Of a stretch of DNA of 64,000 nucleotides, positions 1 through 8,269 are shown in pieces (positions within the stretch are counted from its first letter, which is position 1; each line of letters starts with the position of its first letter). The stretch spans positions 18,007 through 82,006 of the forward strand of contig JAIOZY010000014.1 of the NCBI GenBank assembly GCA_021740385.1, written 5' to 3'. A model generated the notes under the pieces. That model was not told where the DNA came from, searched no databases, and was given only the letters and a program-made list of their open reading frames with translations. The stretch is from Prolixibacteraceae bacterium. GTDB taxonomy: Bacteria; Bacteroidota; Bacteroidia; Bacteroidales; Prolixibacteraceae. The position numbers and the translations under genes were made by a program.

Positions 1-645
1 ATCGATTTTTTCGGGGTAAAAATCGAGCACATAATTTGTTATATGATTGGCATTTTCGTACGTCCAGTCTTCAACAAAAGCTTTGTATACAAAATTAATG
101 TTATTTTCGGCACCCATGGCTTCAATGGCTTTCTCGTGCCCCCTTTTCACAAAAATGGCATTGGCATCGGAAGCATCGCCCCACAAAATAATGCAGTTAC
201 CGTCATCAATCTTATCTACAACATACTCAACCATCAACTCCCCAACTTTCTCATATTCAAAAGAAACAAGATAGTCGAGATCGGAATTTTTGATGAGCCG
301 GTCGTAACCTATTACCGGAACGTTATACTCGTGGGCCTCGCGAACAATACCGGCGGCTGTATTCTGATTTGCAGCCACAACAATAATTGCATCAACTCCT
401 TCTTCCAGCAATTCGGATGCTTGTTTTAACTGTTGGTTTTCGTCCCCCCTGGCATCTTTAAGAATAATCTCGGCGCCAACTTCGGCTGCATGTTCATTAA
501 TATAATCAATGTCCATAAGCCAACGCGAACTCGTTGTAGAATGAATCAAAAACCCGATTTTCACATCACCTCCTGATTTGTAGTTGCAAGAAAAAAGAGC
601 GAGCAGGATAAACGCTGCCACTCCCTGTTTTATAAATTGCTTCAT
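1..645 (-). CDS. XylF-like periplasmic sugar-binding lipoprotein (3' end cut off by the window edge)
   Basis: Reading frame is open from an ATG at 645 to base 1, so only the first 215 residues are present. The N-terminus is a lipoprotein signal with lipobox LFSC, followed by a type I periplasmic binding fold: an opening KIGFLIHS strand, the EGVDAIIVVAANQN region, and VPVIGYDRL, which is typical of D-xylose/ribose-type binding proteins of ABC transporters. It would sit in the periplasm anchored to a membrane and bind a sugar. It is the last visible gene of a leftward unit with two sugar kinases, an aldolase and an SDR, so an aldose or uronate ligand is likely (inference). Whether permease and ATPase genes follow cannot be seen. 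Binding-protein lipoproteins in this phylum can also act as sensors for hybrid kinases. Confidence 0.85.
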   Translation of the reverse strand, partial: MKQFIKQGVAAFILLALFSCNYKSGGDVKIGFLIHSTTSSRWLMDIDYINEHAAEVGAEIILKDARGDENQQLKQASELLEEGVDAIIVVAANQNTAAGIVREAHEYNVPVIGYDRLIKNSDLDYLVSFEYEKVGELMVEYVVDKIDDGNCIILWGDASDANAIFVKRGHEKAIEAMGAENNINFVYKAFVEDWTYENANHITNYVLDFYPEKID

Positions 646-710
646 ATTCAGTAATATTTAAGTTAGTTATTTTCAAAAAACCGAACCACAGGAGGCAAAA
701 TAAGTTGCGT

Positions 711-1784
711 TTACCTTTTAACCCGTGCGTTTCCGCTCCAAATGCTCCAAACCATATCTTCATCGGCGGGTTGGGCATAATCGGTTAAAAAGGTTGCAGC
801 CATGGCGCCTGTAGCCCATCCAAACTGTATCCATTTTTCCGAAGGCCATCCTTTCAGTATACCGTAAAGCAGTCCGCCAACAAAACCATCGCCCCCTCCA
901 ATGCGGTCGAGTACGGTAATTTTGCGGGGCTCAACAACCTGCCATTCGTCTCCGGCCAGCATAATTGCCCCCCACAAATGTTCGTTGGCACTTTTTACTT
1001 CACGCAATGTGGTTGCAAATACCGAAGCATTCGGGAATGTTTTTTTTACGCGTTTAATCATTTCTTTAAACCCATCTATTTTATCCTGAATGCCTTTTCC
1101 CCCAGCCTCAGGGCCTTCTATTCCAAGGCAAAGCTGAAAATCTTCTTCGTTACCAATAAGAATATCCGATACTGAAGCAATTTCGGTAAACATTTCGCGC
1201 AATTCCGTTTCACGCCCTTTCCAGAATGATGCACGGTAATTCAGGTCGAACGAAATTTTTGTACCGTGTTTTTTTGCGGCACGTGCCAATTCGAGACAGA
1301 ACTTGCTGGTATCGGGCGAAAGCGCTCCAATTAATCCCGACAGGTGAACAATTTGTACGCCCTCTTTTCCGAAAATGCGTTCAATATCGAAATCCTTCAC
1401 ATTAAGCGTACGGCCAACTTCACCGGCACGGTCGTTTTGTACCCTTGGCCCCCGCGAACCGTATCCGCTATCGGCAATATTAAATTGATGACGGTAACCC
1501 CACGGGTCGCCTTGTTCAACTTCGGGACCTTCATACTCCATAAAACGGCTTCGTAAGTTGCTTTTGATGAATTTGGCAACCGGGCTGCCTTTTACAAATG
1601 TTGTCAGCACTTTTACCGGCAAACCTAAAAATGATGAAATACTTGCCACGTTGGTTTCGGCACTTGTGGCCTGCATTTTAAACGTATCGGTAGCATACAC
1701 GGGCTGGCCATTTACAGGTGTAATGCGAACCCCCATACTTGTTGGTACTACCAATGAATATTTATAATTTTTTTTGAGTTCCAT
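711..1784 (-). CDS. PfkB-family sugar kinase, KDG-kinase-like paralogue
   Basis: A 357-residue ribokinase/PfkB-fold protein. The C-terminal PfkB signature is DRIGGGDGFVGGLLYG (about residues 292-307), with the catalytic Asp in GGGDGF in place of the usual GAGD. SFDLNYRASFWKG and IGNEEDFQLCLGIEG are typical of 2-keto-3-deoxygluconate kinases. It is clearly paralogous to the kinase at 3623-4657 in the same unit but differs at the N-terminus: it starts MELKKNYKYSLVVPTSMGVR and lacks the usual GE-hmLR opening, so substrate recognition may differ. It lies 92 bp downstream of the SDR gene in a leftward operon. It could be a second KDG kinase, a kinase for another aldonate or ketose, or a redundant copy. 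Family assignment is secure; substrate is inference. Confidence 0.85.
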   Translation of the reverse strand: MELKKNYKYSLVVPTSMGVRITPVNGQPVYATDTFKMQATSAETNVASISSFLGLPVKVLTTFVKGSPVAKFIKSNLRSRFMEYEGPEVEQGDPWGYRHQFNIADSGYGSRGPRVQNDRAGEVGRTLNVKDFDIERIFGKEGVQIVHLSGLIGALSPDTSKFCLELARAAKKHGTKISFDLNYRASFWKGRETELREMFTEIASVSDILIGNEEDFQLCLGIEGPEAGGKGIQDKIDGFKEMIKRVKKTFPNASVFATTLREVKSANEHLWGAIMLAGDEWQVVEPRKITVLDRIGGGDGFVGGLLYGILKGWPSEKWIQFGWATGAMAATFLTDYAQPADEDMVWSIWSGNARVKR

Positions 1785-1876
1785 ATTAATAATAATTTGT
1801 CATTCGTCATTCGTCAATGGTCAATTGGTCATTAATTGTTCGAGTTAATGTACTATTAGTCAAACGATATAATTTA

Positions 1877-2728
1877 TCACACCCCGCTGTAGGCGCTGAA
1901 ACCTCCATCGACAGGGATAACAATGCCGGTTACAAATTTCGACATGTTGCTCAACAGGTACACCGAAGTACCCACAAGTTCTTCAATTTCGCCGTAACGT
2001 CCCATGGGGGTTCCGTTAATGATTTTTTGTCCCCGTTCGGTTGGGTTCCCATTATCATCGACCAACAAAAATTTGTTTTGAGTGGTTAAGAAAAACCCCG
2101 GGGCAATGGCATTTACACGAACGCCGGCTTTTGCAAAATGTACGGCAAGCCATTGTGTAAAGTTATTGATTGATGATTTAGCGGCTGAATAAGCAGGTAT
2201 TTTCGTCAATGGCCTGAAAGCATTCATCGAAGAAACATTTAAAATACCGCCTTCGCCTTTATCGATCAGATCCTTACCAAAAACCATCGAGGGCAAAACC
2301 GTTCCTTTGAAATTAAGGTTAAAAACATGGTCGAACCCCTCCATTTCGAGCCCGAAGAAATCGGTTAGTCCTTCATCCTCGCCCGGGATAATTTGTTCGG
2401 CCTGGGTTGTTGCCTTGGGTGAATTACCGCCGGCCCCGTTAATAAGGAAATCGATTGCACTGACAAAAGTTAAAATTCGTTTTTTTGCACTTTCAAGAGA
2501 ACGCTTGTCCAGCACGTTGGCAAAAAATCCTTCGACAATAACATCGGGGAATTTTTCTTTAAGTTCGTTTGCCGTTTCAATTGCACGCACTTCGTCAATA
2601 TCGAGCAGCATCACGTTCATGCCCACTTCGCACAACCCTTCGGCAATGCGGCTGCAAATAACGCCCCCGGCACCGGTAACAACAACTGTTTTTCCTTCTA
2701 AACCTAATAATTTATTGGTTTGTATCAT
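1877..2728 (-). CDS. SDR oxidoreductase, probable D-mannonate oxidoreductase (fructuronate reductase)
   Basis: A 283-residue classical short-chain dehydrogenase. The Rossmann motif is VVVTGAGGVICSRIAEGL near residues 15-32, the NAG-type motif reads LINGAGG, the catalytic Ser is in NVSSMNAF, and the active-site YxxxK is YSAAK. The insertion around ATTQAEQIIPGEDEG and the opening NLFDLEGK-type segment resemble the SDR-type D-mannonate oxidoreductase known from Bacillus (UxuB/YjmF). With uxaC in the neighbouring unit it would reduce fructuronate to mannonate with NAD(P)H. Its ATG overlaps the aldolase stop codon as TAATG, indicating translational coupling. Gluconate 5-dehydrogenase or another polyol SDR is the main alternative. 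No UxuA (mannonate dehydratase) is in the window. Confidence 0.75.
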   Translation of the reverse strand: MIQTNKLLGLEGKTVVVTGAGGVICSRIAEGLCEVGMNVMLLDIDEVRAIETANELKEKFPDVIVEGFFANVLDKRSLESAKKRILTFVSAIDFLINGAGGNSPKATTQAEQIIPGEDEGLTDFFGLEMEGFDHVFNLNFKGTVLPSMVFGKDLIDKGEGGILNVSSMNAFRPLTKIPAYSAAKSSINNFTQWLAVHFAKAGVRVNAIAPGFFLTTQNKFLLVDDNGNPTERGQKIINGTPMGRYGEIEELVGTSVYLLSNMSKFVTGIVIPVDGGFSAYSGV

Positions 2729-3405
2729 TATTTATCTTTTTTAATTGATTTTATCAATTCAATGGTATCTTTCACTTTACGTGCAAGACCTTCAAAATCC
2801 TCATTTTCAATATACTCTTTCTTCATCAGCTTGCTGCCCATTCCCACACAGGTAGCCCCTGCATCAAACCATGGTTTAAGATTATCGTATTCGGTTGTAA
2901 CACCGCCCGACGGCATGATATCGGACCACGGGCAGGGCCCTTTTACGGCCTTCACAAAAGCAGGGCCTCCTACCTGCGTACCCGGGAATATTTTTATCAA
3001 TTCCGCACCCAGCTCTTCGGCCTGGTTTATTTCCGAAACCGAGCCGCAACCGGGCGACCACATTACTTTGCGGCGGTTGCAAACTTTAGCCATTTCGGGG
3101 TTAAGCAGGGGCGACACAATAAAATCAGCGCCCAATTGCATGTACAACGCAGCTGTTCCAGCATCGATTACCGAGCCAACACCAATAGCCATTTCCGGAA
3201 GGTGTACTTTTACATATTTCGATAATTCGGAAAAAACCTCGTGCGCAAAGTCGCCCCGGTTTGTAAACTCGAAAACACGTGCGCCACCATCGAAACAGGC
3301 TTTTATAACTTTTTTACAGAGTTCAACATCGGAATTGTAATACAACGGTACCATTCCGGTCTCTTTCATTTTAAGAAAAACTTCTATTCTTGAATATTTT
3401 GCCAT
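2728..3405 (-). CDS. eda: KDPG/KHG aldolase
   Basis: A 225-residue class I aldolase of the Eda family, cleaving 2-keto-3-deoxy-6-phosphogluconate to pyruvate and glyceraldehyde-3-phosphate in the cytoplasm. The Schiff-base Lys lies in ELIKIFPG (near residue 140). Other family landmarks are the SPGCGS loop and MPSGGVTTEYDNLKPW, which binds phosphate. FDGGARVFEFTNRG corresponds to the usual GGI-xxIEvT segment, slightly altered. Length is near the family norm (about 205-215) with a short N-terminal extension. It follows the KDG kinase after a 217-bp gap full of palindromes and is translationally coupled to the SDR downstream. It closes the pathway that starts with uxaC and kduI nearby. Confidence 0.92.
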   Translation of the reverse strand: MAKYSRIEVFLKMKETGMVPLYYNSDVELCKKVIKACFDGGARVFEFTNRGDFAHEVFSELSKYVKVHLPEMAIGVGSVIDAGTAALYMQLGADFIVSPLLNPEMAKVCNRRKVMWSPGCGSVSEINQAEELGAELIKIFPGTQVGGPAFVKAVKGPCPWSDIMPSGGVTTEYDNLKPWFDAGATCVGMGSKLMKKEYIENEDFEGLARKVKDTIELIKSIKKDK

Positions 3406-3420
3406 AATGTATAAAATTCC

Positions 3421-3610
3421 AAATCACAAATCATAGATTCTCCGCCTCCGCTGAAGCTATGGCGGACAAAGCAAATTCCCCTCCTTCGCCCGGAAATTTC
3501 GGGACTACGGCGGGCAAATCAAATGCTCCGTCTTAGTTGATCCCGATTAAATCGGGAACGGGCGCCTACGCTGTTCCTCCGCAAAGCAAATTTCTGCTCA
3601 ATTAATTGAG
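3421..3610. repeat. Intergenic block of short palindromes between KDG kinase and aldolase
   Basis: The gap inside the leftward operon holds several inverted repeats: TCCGCC...GGCGGA, CCCGgAAATTtCGGG, CCCGATTaAATCGGG, and the perfect 14-mer CTCAATTAATTGAG at 3597-3610. No ORF is supported. Similar GGCGG/CCGCC and ATCGGGA palindromes recur at 32.3-32.6 kb and 38.53 kb, so this looks like dispersed repeat debris that the operon transcribes through. It could act as an mRNA processing or stability element (inference). Confidence 0.5.
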
Positions 3611-3622
3611 ATAAAAAGAACG

Positions 3623-4657
3623 TTATCGCGCAACGCGCCCGGAAGCATCGCCTCCCATGAGTTTCATTACCTCATCGACACTTACCCTGTTAAAATCACC
3701 GTAAATGGTATGTTTCAAACACGATGCGGCCACAGCAAAGTTCAACGCCTTTTGGTCGTCTCCGGGCCATTGCAACAATCCATAAATGAGTCCGCCCATG
3801 AATGAATCGCCGCCACCTACGCGATCGACAATATGTGTGATTTGATAAGTGGGCGCCTCGTATAGGGTTTTCCCGTCCCACAGTACCCCCGACCAGCTAT
3901 TGTGGCTGGCGCTGATTGACCCGCGCAAGGTTGTAATAACCTTTTTGCAGCGCGGGAATTGCTTCATTATTTGTTTTGAAACCGATTCATAGGCTGCTGC
4001 TTCTACGTGTCCTGAAGTAACGTCTACCCCTTCGGGCTTTATTCCGAGGGCTTTTTCAGCATCTTCTTCATTTCCGAGAACGATATCACAACCTGCAACC
4101 AGCCCGGGCATTATCTCCCCGGCAGTTTTACCCCATTTCCAAAGGTTTTTGCGGTAATTGAGATCACATGAAACAGTTATGCCTTTTTCATTCGCTTTTT
4201 TGATGGCCTCGCGACACACCTCTGCAGCACCTGCTGATATTGCCGGTGTTATACCGGTCCAGTGAAACCAGGTAGCTCCGCTGAATATCGCATCCCAGTC
4301 GAACATGCCTGTTTTCACTTCAGAAACCGCCGAATGGGCACGGTCGTATACCACCTTGCTTCCACGGCTTACAGCGCCCGATTCGAGAAAATAGATTCCC
4401 AGGCGTTCGCCGCCCCATAATATTTTATCGGTACCGACCCCGTTTTTACGAAGGTCTTTCATGCAGGCTAACCCAATATCGTTTTCAGGCAGGCGTGTAA
4501 TAAAATCAACATCCAGCCCGTAATTAGCCAGCGAAACAGCAACATTAGCCTCTCCGCCGCCAAAAGTTGCTGAAAGCTGATCAACCTGGTCGAAACGTTT
4601 AAAGCCGGGAGTTGCCAACCGAAGCATCACCTCTCCAAATGTGATAATTTTGTTCAC
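3623..4657 (-). CDS. kdgK: 2-dehydro-3-deoxygluconate (KDG) kinase
   Basis: A 344-residue PfkB/ribokinase-family kinase that phosphorylates KDG to KDPG using ATP. The start is a GTG at 4657, giving MNKIITFGEVMLRLATPG, the standard KdgK opening. Further landmarks are FGGGEANVAVSLANYG (sugar-binding N-domain), SCDLNYRKNLWKWGK, LGNEEDAEKALGI, and the C-terminal signature DRVGGGDSFMGGLIYGLL with the catalytic Asp in GGGDSF. It heads a leftward operon with eda, an SDR and a second PfkB kinase. It is divergent from the LacI gene at 4924, with a 266-bp shared control region that holds the operator at 4845. No convincing TAnnTTTG was found on its own side. Confidence 0.92.
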   Translation of the reverse strand: MNKIITFGEVMLRLATPGFKRFDQVDQLSATFGGGEANVAVSLANYGLDVDFITRLPENDIGLACMKDLRKNGVGTDKILWGGERLGIYFLESGAVSRGSKVVYDRAHSAVSEVKTGMFDWDAIFSGATWFHWTGITPAISAGAAEVCREAIKKANEKGITVSCDLNYRKNLWKWGKTAGEIMPGLVAGCDIVLGNEEDAEKALGIKPEGVDVTSGHVEAAAYESVSKQIMKQFPRCKKVITTLRGSISASHNSWSGVLWDGKTLYEAPTYQITHIVDRVGGGDSFMGGLIYGLLQWPGDDQKALNFAVAASCLKHTIYGDFNRVSVDEVMKLMGGDASGRVAR

Positions 4658-4844
4658 AGTTTATCCTTTTTTTAAATTTACATATTTCAGGTTTAAAAAC
4701 CCGAGATCCTTATTTATAAGATTGTATACAATTTAAAACAATCCGTACACAATGCCATTTTTATTCAAACAAATTCAATGAACATTTTGATTAAATAAAA
4801 AACAATTGAATTTGGAATAGCAAAATTAAAAAAAGAGTTCTACA

Positions 4845-4860
4845 ATGCAAACGTTTGCAT
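4845..4860. promoter_or_regulatory. LacI-family operator, perfect 16-bp palindrome
   Basis: ATGCAAACGTTTGCAT is its own reverse complement and has the central CG expected for LacI-family proteins whose hinge helix inserts a leucine into the minor groove. It lies just upstream of the -7 element at 4871, where the -33 region should be, so binding would block transcription of lacI-uxaC. It could also affect the divergent kdgK. The core TGCAAACGTTTGCA matches the operator in front of the second regulator (11402-11415) at 11 of 14 positions. Confidence 0.75.
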
Positions 4861-4870
4861 TTATTTTTTT

Positions 4871-4878
4871 TATCTTTG
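4871..4878 (+). promoter_or_regulatory. Bacteroidota -7 promoter element for the lacI-uxaC unit
   Basis: TATCTTTG matches TAnnTTTG exactly. Transcription would begin near 4884, about 40 nt before the chosen ATG at 4924. This also shows that the longer reading from a TTG at 4855 would begin upstream of the promoter. No clear TTTG sits at -33; that space is taken by the operator. Confidence 0.7.
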
Positions 4879-4923
4879 TCCCTCGAAACAAAAAAGCATA
4901 AAATAATCATCGTTATTGAAAAA

Positions 4924-5985
4924 ATGTCGAAGAAACAAACCACAATACAAGACATAGCCAAAAAACTCAACATCACAGCCTCGACGGTATCAAGGGCGAT
5001 GAACGATCACCCGAAAATCAGCAAAAAAACAAAGGCCCTGGTCTGGAATACAGCCAGGGAATTAAATTACCAGCCCAATACCATTGCCTCCAACCTCCGG
5101 AAAGGGAAAGGCAACACCGTTGGCATGATTGTGCCGCGCATAAACCGGCATTTTTTTTCGAACGTGATTACAGGCGTTGAAAGCGTATTGAACCCGGCAG
5201 GTTACAACCTGATAATTTGCCAGTCGGAAGAAAATTACGAAAAGGAAGTTGAAAATGTTAAAACCCTTATATCGAACAGGGTTAGTGGAATTTTGATTTC
5301 ATTATCGATAGAAACCCAAAACATAAAACATCTTCAAAAAATTATAAAAAGCCACATTCCACTGGTTATGTTCGACCGTGTTAACGAAAAACTAAATATC
5401 AGCCAGGTTATTAACGATGACGAGGCCGGTTCATACGAAATGGCCATTCACTTGCTCGGACAAGGCATTAAGGATATTATGTGGATGGGCGGACCACGTT
5501 CTTCAAGCATCTACCGAAACAGGTATAACGGTTATAAACGGGCACTTGAAGAGCACAATATTTTCGCGGAGGAAATGCCCTGCTTTGAAGGAAGCCCAAC
5601 ACTCGACAGCGCTTTAAACTACATGCGCGAATTCCTGAAAAGCGGGAAGTGCCCAAAGGCCATTTTTTGTACATCCGATTACATGGCCATGGGTACCATA
5701 CAGGCACTCTATGAAAAAGGATTGAATGTACCCAACGACGTGGCCGTGACCGGATACTCGAACGAACCCTTTGCCGGGCTCATCAGCCCAAAACTCACAA
5801 CAGTTGAACAATTTAGCGAAGAAATGGGGCGGGCCACAGCGAGACTGCTTCTCGACCAGTTACTTTCCGAATCGGATGAACCGGTACCACGAAAAATTAT
5901 CATTAAACCAAAATTAATCGTGAGGGAAACTACGCAGAAAAGAAAAAAAAATAATAAGTTTATAAAAAATAAACAGGAGTTATGA
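4924..5985 (+). CDS. LacI-family transcriptional regulator of hexuronate genes
   Basis: A 353-residue repressor-type regulator. The N-terminal helix-turn-helix reads TIQDIAKKLNITASTVSRAM, then the hinge with NLRKGKGNTVG, then a periplasmic-binding-like effector domain (VGMIVPRINRHFF ... PKAIFCTSDYMAMG ... VAVTGYSNEPFAGLISPKLT). The start at ATG 4924 (MSKKQTT) is chosen because it lies downstream of the -7 element and places the HTH at the usual distance. A TTG-initiated reading from 4855 is rejected. The stop overlaps the uxaC start as ATGA, so the two are translationally coupled. It probably represses its own unit through the palindrome at 4845 and senses a uronate pathway intermediate (inference). 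It is paralogous to the regulator at 10312-11379. Confidence 0.9.
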   Translation: MSKKQTTIQDIAKKLNITASTVSRAMNDHPKISKKTKALVWNTARELNYQPNTIASNLRKGKGNTVGMIVPRINRHFFSNVITGVESVLNPAGYNLIICQSEENYEKEVENVKTLISNRVSGILISLSIETQNIKHLQKIIKSHIPLVMFDRVNEKLNISQVINDDEAGSYEMAIHLLGQGIKDIMWMGGPRSSSIYRNRYNGYKRALEEHNIFAEEMPCFEGSPTLDSALNYMREFLKSGKCPKAIFCTSDYMAMGTIQALYEKGLNVPNDVAVTGYSNEPFAGLISPKLTTVEQFSEEMGRATARLLLDQLLSESDEPVPRKIIIKPKLIVRETTQKRKKNNKFIKNKQEL

Positions 5986-7382
5986 AACAATTCATGGATG
6001 AGAATTTTATGCTGAATTCACCAGCAGCAGAGCGTTTATATCATGATTACGCGGCCAACATGCCCATTATCGACTACCACAACCATCTCCCGCCCGAAGA
6101 AATATCGGGCAACATTAATTTTCAAAACCTGACACAAATATGGCTTAAAGGCGACCATTATAAATGGAGGGCCATGAGGGCTTTTGGCATCGATGAAAAA
6201 TACATAACCGGCAATGCCACCGACATTGAAAAGTTCGACAAATGGGCAGCCACAGTTCCGTTTACACTGCGTAACCCGCTGTATCACTGGACACATCTCG
6301 AACTGCAACGGTATTTCAACATAAACGATTTGCTCAACCCGGGCACGGCACACACCATTTTCGACAAAACGCAGGAAATGCTCCATTTGCCCGACTGTTC
6401 TGTTCATAACCTGCTTCGGAAAATGAACGTTAAAGTATTGTGCACAACCGACGACCCGGCCGATGACCTGACCGAACACAAAAAAATTGCCAACAGCGGA
6501 CTCGAAATCAAAGTATTCCCGGCATGGCGCCCCGACAAAGCCATGAATGCCGACGACACGGTTACATATAACCAATACATTGATAAACTCGCACAAGTTG
6601 CAGAAAATGAAATAAAAACCATAGACGATTTGATGGATGCCCTGAAAAAAAGGCACGACTTTTTTGATTCGATGGGCTGTTGCATTTCGGACCACGGCAT
6701 TGAAGAATTTTATGCCGAAGACTTTACGCAATCTGAAATTGAAAAAATATTCAAAAAAGTACGGGGTGGAAAAAACCTGGATTTAACCGAACTGTTGAAA
6801 TTTAAGTCGTTCATGCTGCTTGAATTAGCACGTCTCGACCACTCGAAAAACTGGGTTCAGCAATTCCACTACGGTGTAATGCGCAACAACAACAGCCGCA
6901 TGTTTGAAAAACTCGGACCCGACACCGGCTATGACTCCATTGGTGATTTCAGGGTTGCAGCAAACCTTGTTAAGTTTTTTGACACACTTGCCGGCGAAAA
7001 CAAACTGGCCAAAACCATCCTTTATAACATCAATCCCGGCGATAACGAAATGCTTGCAACCATGCTGGGGAATTTTAACGAAGGGCCTGTAGCCGGAAAA
7101 ATCCAACTTGGTTCGGGATGGTGGTTCCTCGATCAAAAACACGGCATGACCAACCAAATGAATGCCTTGTCGGCACTGGGGCTTATCAGCAAATTTGTTG
7201 GTATGCTAACCGATTCGCGCAGCTTCCTGTCGTTTCCACGCCATGAATATTTCCGCCGTATCATGTGCAACTTATTTGGCCAGGACATGGAAAATGGTGA
7301 AATTCCGGGCGACTTCGACCTCGTTGGTGGAATTGTGCAGGATATTTGCTACAACAATGCCAAAAATTACTTTGGATTTTAA
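5982..7382 (+). CDS. uxaC: Glucuronate/galacturonate isomerase
   Basis: A 466-residue uronate isomerase, the normal length for UxaC. It interconverts D-glucuronate and D-fructuronate (or galacturonate and tagaturonate), the first cytoplasmic step of hexuronate use. It belongs to the amidohydrolase-like TIM-barrel group: the metal-binding HxH appears in PIIDYHNHLPPEEI (about residues 26-39), and later landmarks are LCTTDDPADDL, ISDHGIEEFY, LGSGWWFLDQKHGM and MLTDSRSFLSFPRHEYFRRI. The ATG at 5982 overlaps the preceding stop (ATGA), giving a start that needs no separate ribosome site. A lipoprotein gene of unknown role follows after 11 bp. Confidence 0.96.
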   Translation: MKQFMDENFMLNSPAAERLYHDYAANMPIIDYHNHLPPEEISGNINFQNLTQIWLKGDHYKWRAMRAFGIDEKYITGNATDIEKFDKWAATVPFTLRNPLYHWTHLELQRYFNINDLLNPGTAHTIFDKTQEMLHLPDCSVHNLLRKMNVKVLCTTDDPADDLTEHKKIANSGLEIKVFPAWRPDKAMNADDTVTYNQYIDKLAQVAENEIKTIDDLMDALKKRHDFFDSMGCCISDHGIEEFYAEDFTQSEIEKIFKKVRGGKNLDLTELLKFKSFMLLELARLDHSKNWVQQFHYGVMRNNNSRMFEKLGPDTGYDSIGDFRVAANLVKFFDTLAGENKLAKTILYNINPGDNEMLATMLGNFNEGPVAGKIQLGSGWWFLDQKHGMTNQMNALSALGLISKFVGMLTDSRSFLSFPRHEYFRRIMCNLFGQDMENGEIPGDFDLVGGIVQDICYNNAKNYFGF

Positions 7383-7393
7383 TTCTTACTGCC

Positions 7394-8254
7394 ATGAAAA
7401 ACCTGGTCATTTCAATACTTTTAATCGTTCTCGTGTCCGGTTGTTCGGTATTACCCCGGGAAAAACAACCCACCGCAGGGTTCAAAGAACTCTCGCGTCC
7501 CGCAAAATTTGATTTAAAAATGGGGACCGAACTTACAAACCTGAGAATTGACATTTTCAGAAACACGAAAACGGAAGAATCGATTGATATATTGGGCAAC
7601 AACAAAACCGGGGAGGTGGAACAAGATTACCACCCCCTGGGATTTTGGTTAAATGAAATTCTTTTTTTCGACATAAACGGCAACCTGTCGCTGGTTGTAC
7701 CTGAAATACTGGTAGCCGATAGCCTGGAAAAATTTGAAATGACGGTTTACGAGAATGAAAATGACGGTTTTTTCAGGATAACACTGCAAAACGATACCCT
7801 TACATTTCTCAAAAGCGGCTTGTTGAAGGATTACGATTATGCCTACCTTTCGGATGATATGATTGAATTTGACAACGGGCAGTTTTCGAAAAAAAGTATC
7901 AATATAACGCCCGAGGAGTTGATTTTTTCTGCAAAAGGCCTTCTTCAAAAAGATAAATCGGACCGCATCATTAAAACGGAAACGGACTACCTCGTTCCGC
8001 AAGAAAATGGCACCAAAAACATTTTTCAAAGCAACTGGAAAACCATTAACCTTGGCGATTCGCTTACCGCCTTATGGTATTCTAACGGGTTGGAATTAAA
8101 ACGATCAGAAGACCTGTCCTACTTTTTATACATCACCAACACTGGCTACGAAATTTACAAAAATGCACATCTCGAGAAAAAGGTGTTGGTATCGGATAAA
8201 AAAGCAGAGCTGGTCCTCTTTGGGAAAACCAGCAAAACTTTTTCACTTAAATAA
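7394..8254 (+). CDS. Uncharacterised lipoprotein in the uxaC operon
   Basis: A 286-residue protein with a lipoprotein signal, MKNLVISILLIVLVSGCS, lipobox LVSG-C at about residue 17. The ATG at 7394 is chosen because it gives a clean signal peptide; an upstream start at 7346 lies inside uxaC. The mature part looks like a beta-rich, soluble exported domain with no motif I recognise, so no function is assigned. It starts 11 bp after uxaC and is convergent with the KduD-like gene, whose stop is 15 bp away. Position argues for a role in the surface capture or processing of uronate-containing glycans (inference only). Confidence 0.75.
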   Translation: MKNLVISILLIVLVSGCSVLPREKQPTAGFKELSRPAKFDLKMGTELTNLRIDIFRNTKTEESIDILGNNKTGEVEQDYHPLGFWLNEILFFDINGNLSLVVPEILVADSLEKFEMTVYENENDGFFRITLQNDTLTFLKSGLLKDYDYAYLSDDMIEFDNGQFSKKSINITPEELIFSAKGLLQKDKSDRIIKTETDYLVPQENGTKNIFQSNWKTINLGDSLTALWYSNGLELKRSEDLSYFLYITNTGYEIYKNAHLEKKVLVSDKKAELVLFGKTSKTFSLK

Positions 8255-8269
8255 AATTGTATTATTCTT

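Noticed and set aside
4721..4732. ATTGTATACAAT palindrome as a third LacI operator
   Set aside because: Perfect but short, with TA and not CG at its centre, and it does not fit the TGCAAwCGwTTGyA core; could be chance in AT-rich DNA.
4855..4923. N-terminal extension of the LacI gene from TTG 4855
   Set aside because: It would begin within the operator and upstream of the -7 element; ATG 4924 fits the HTH position.
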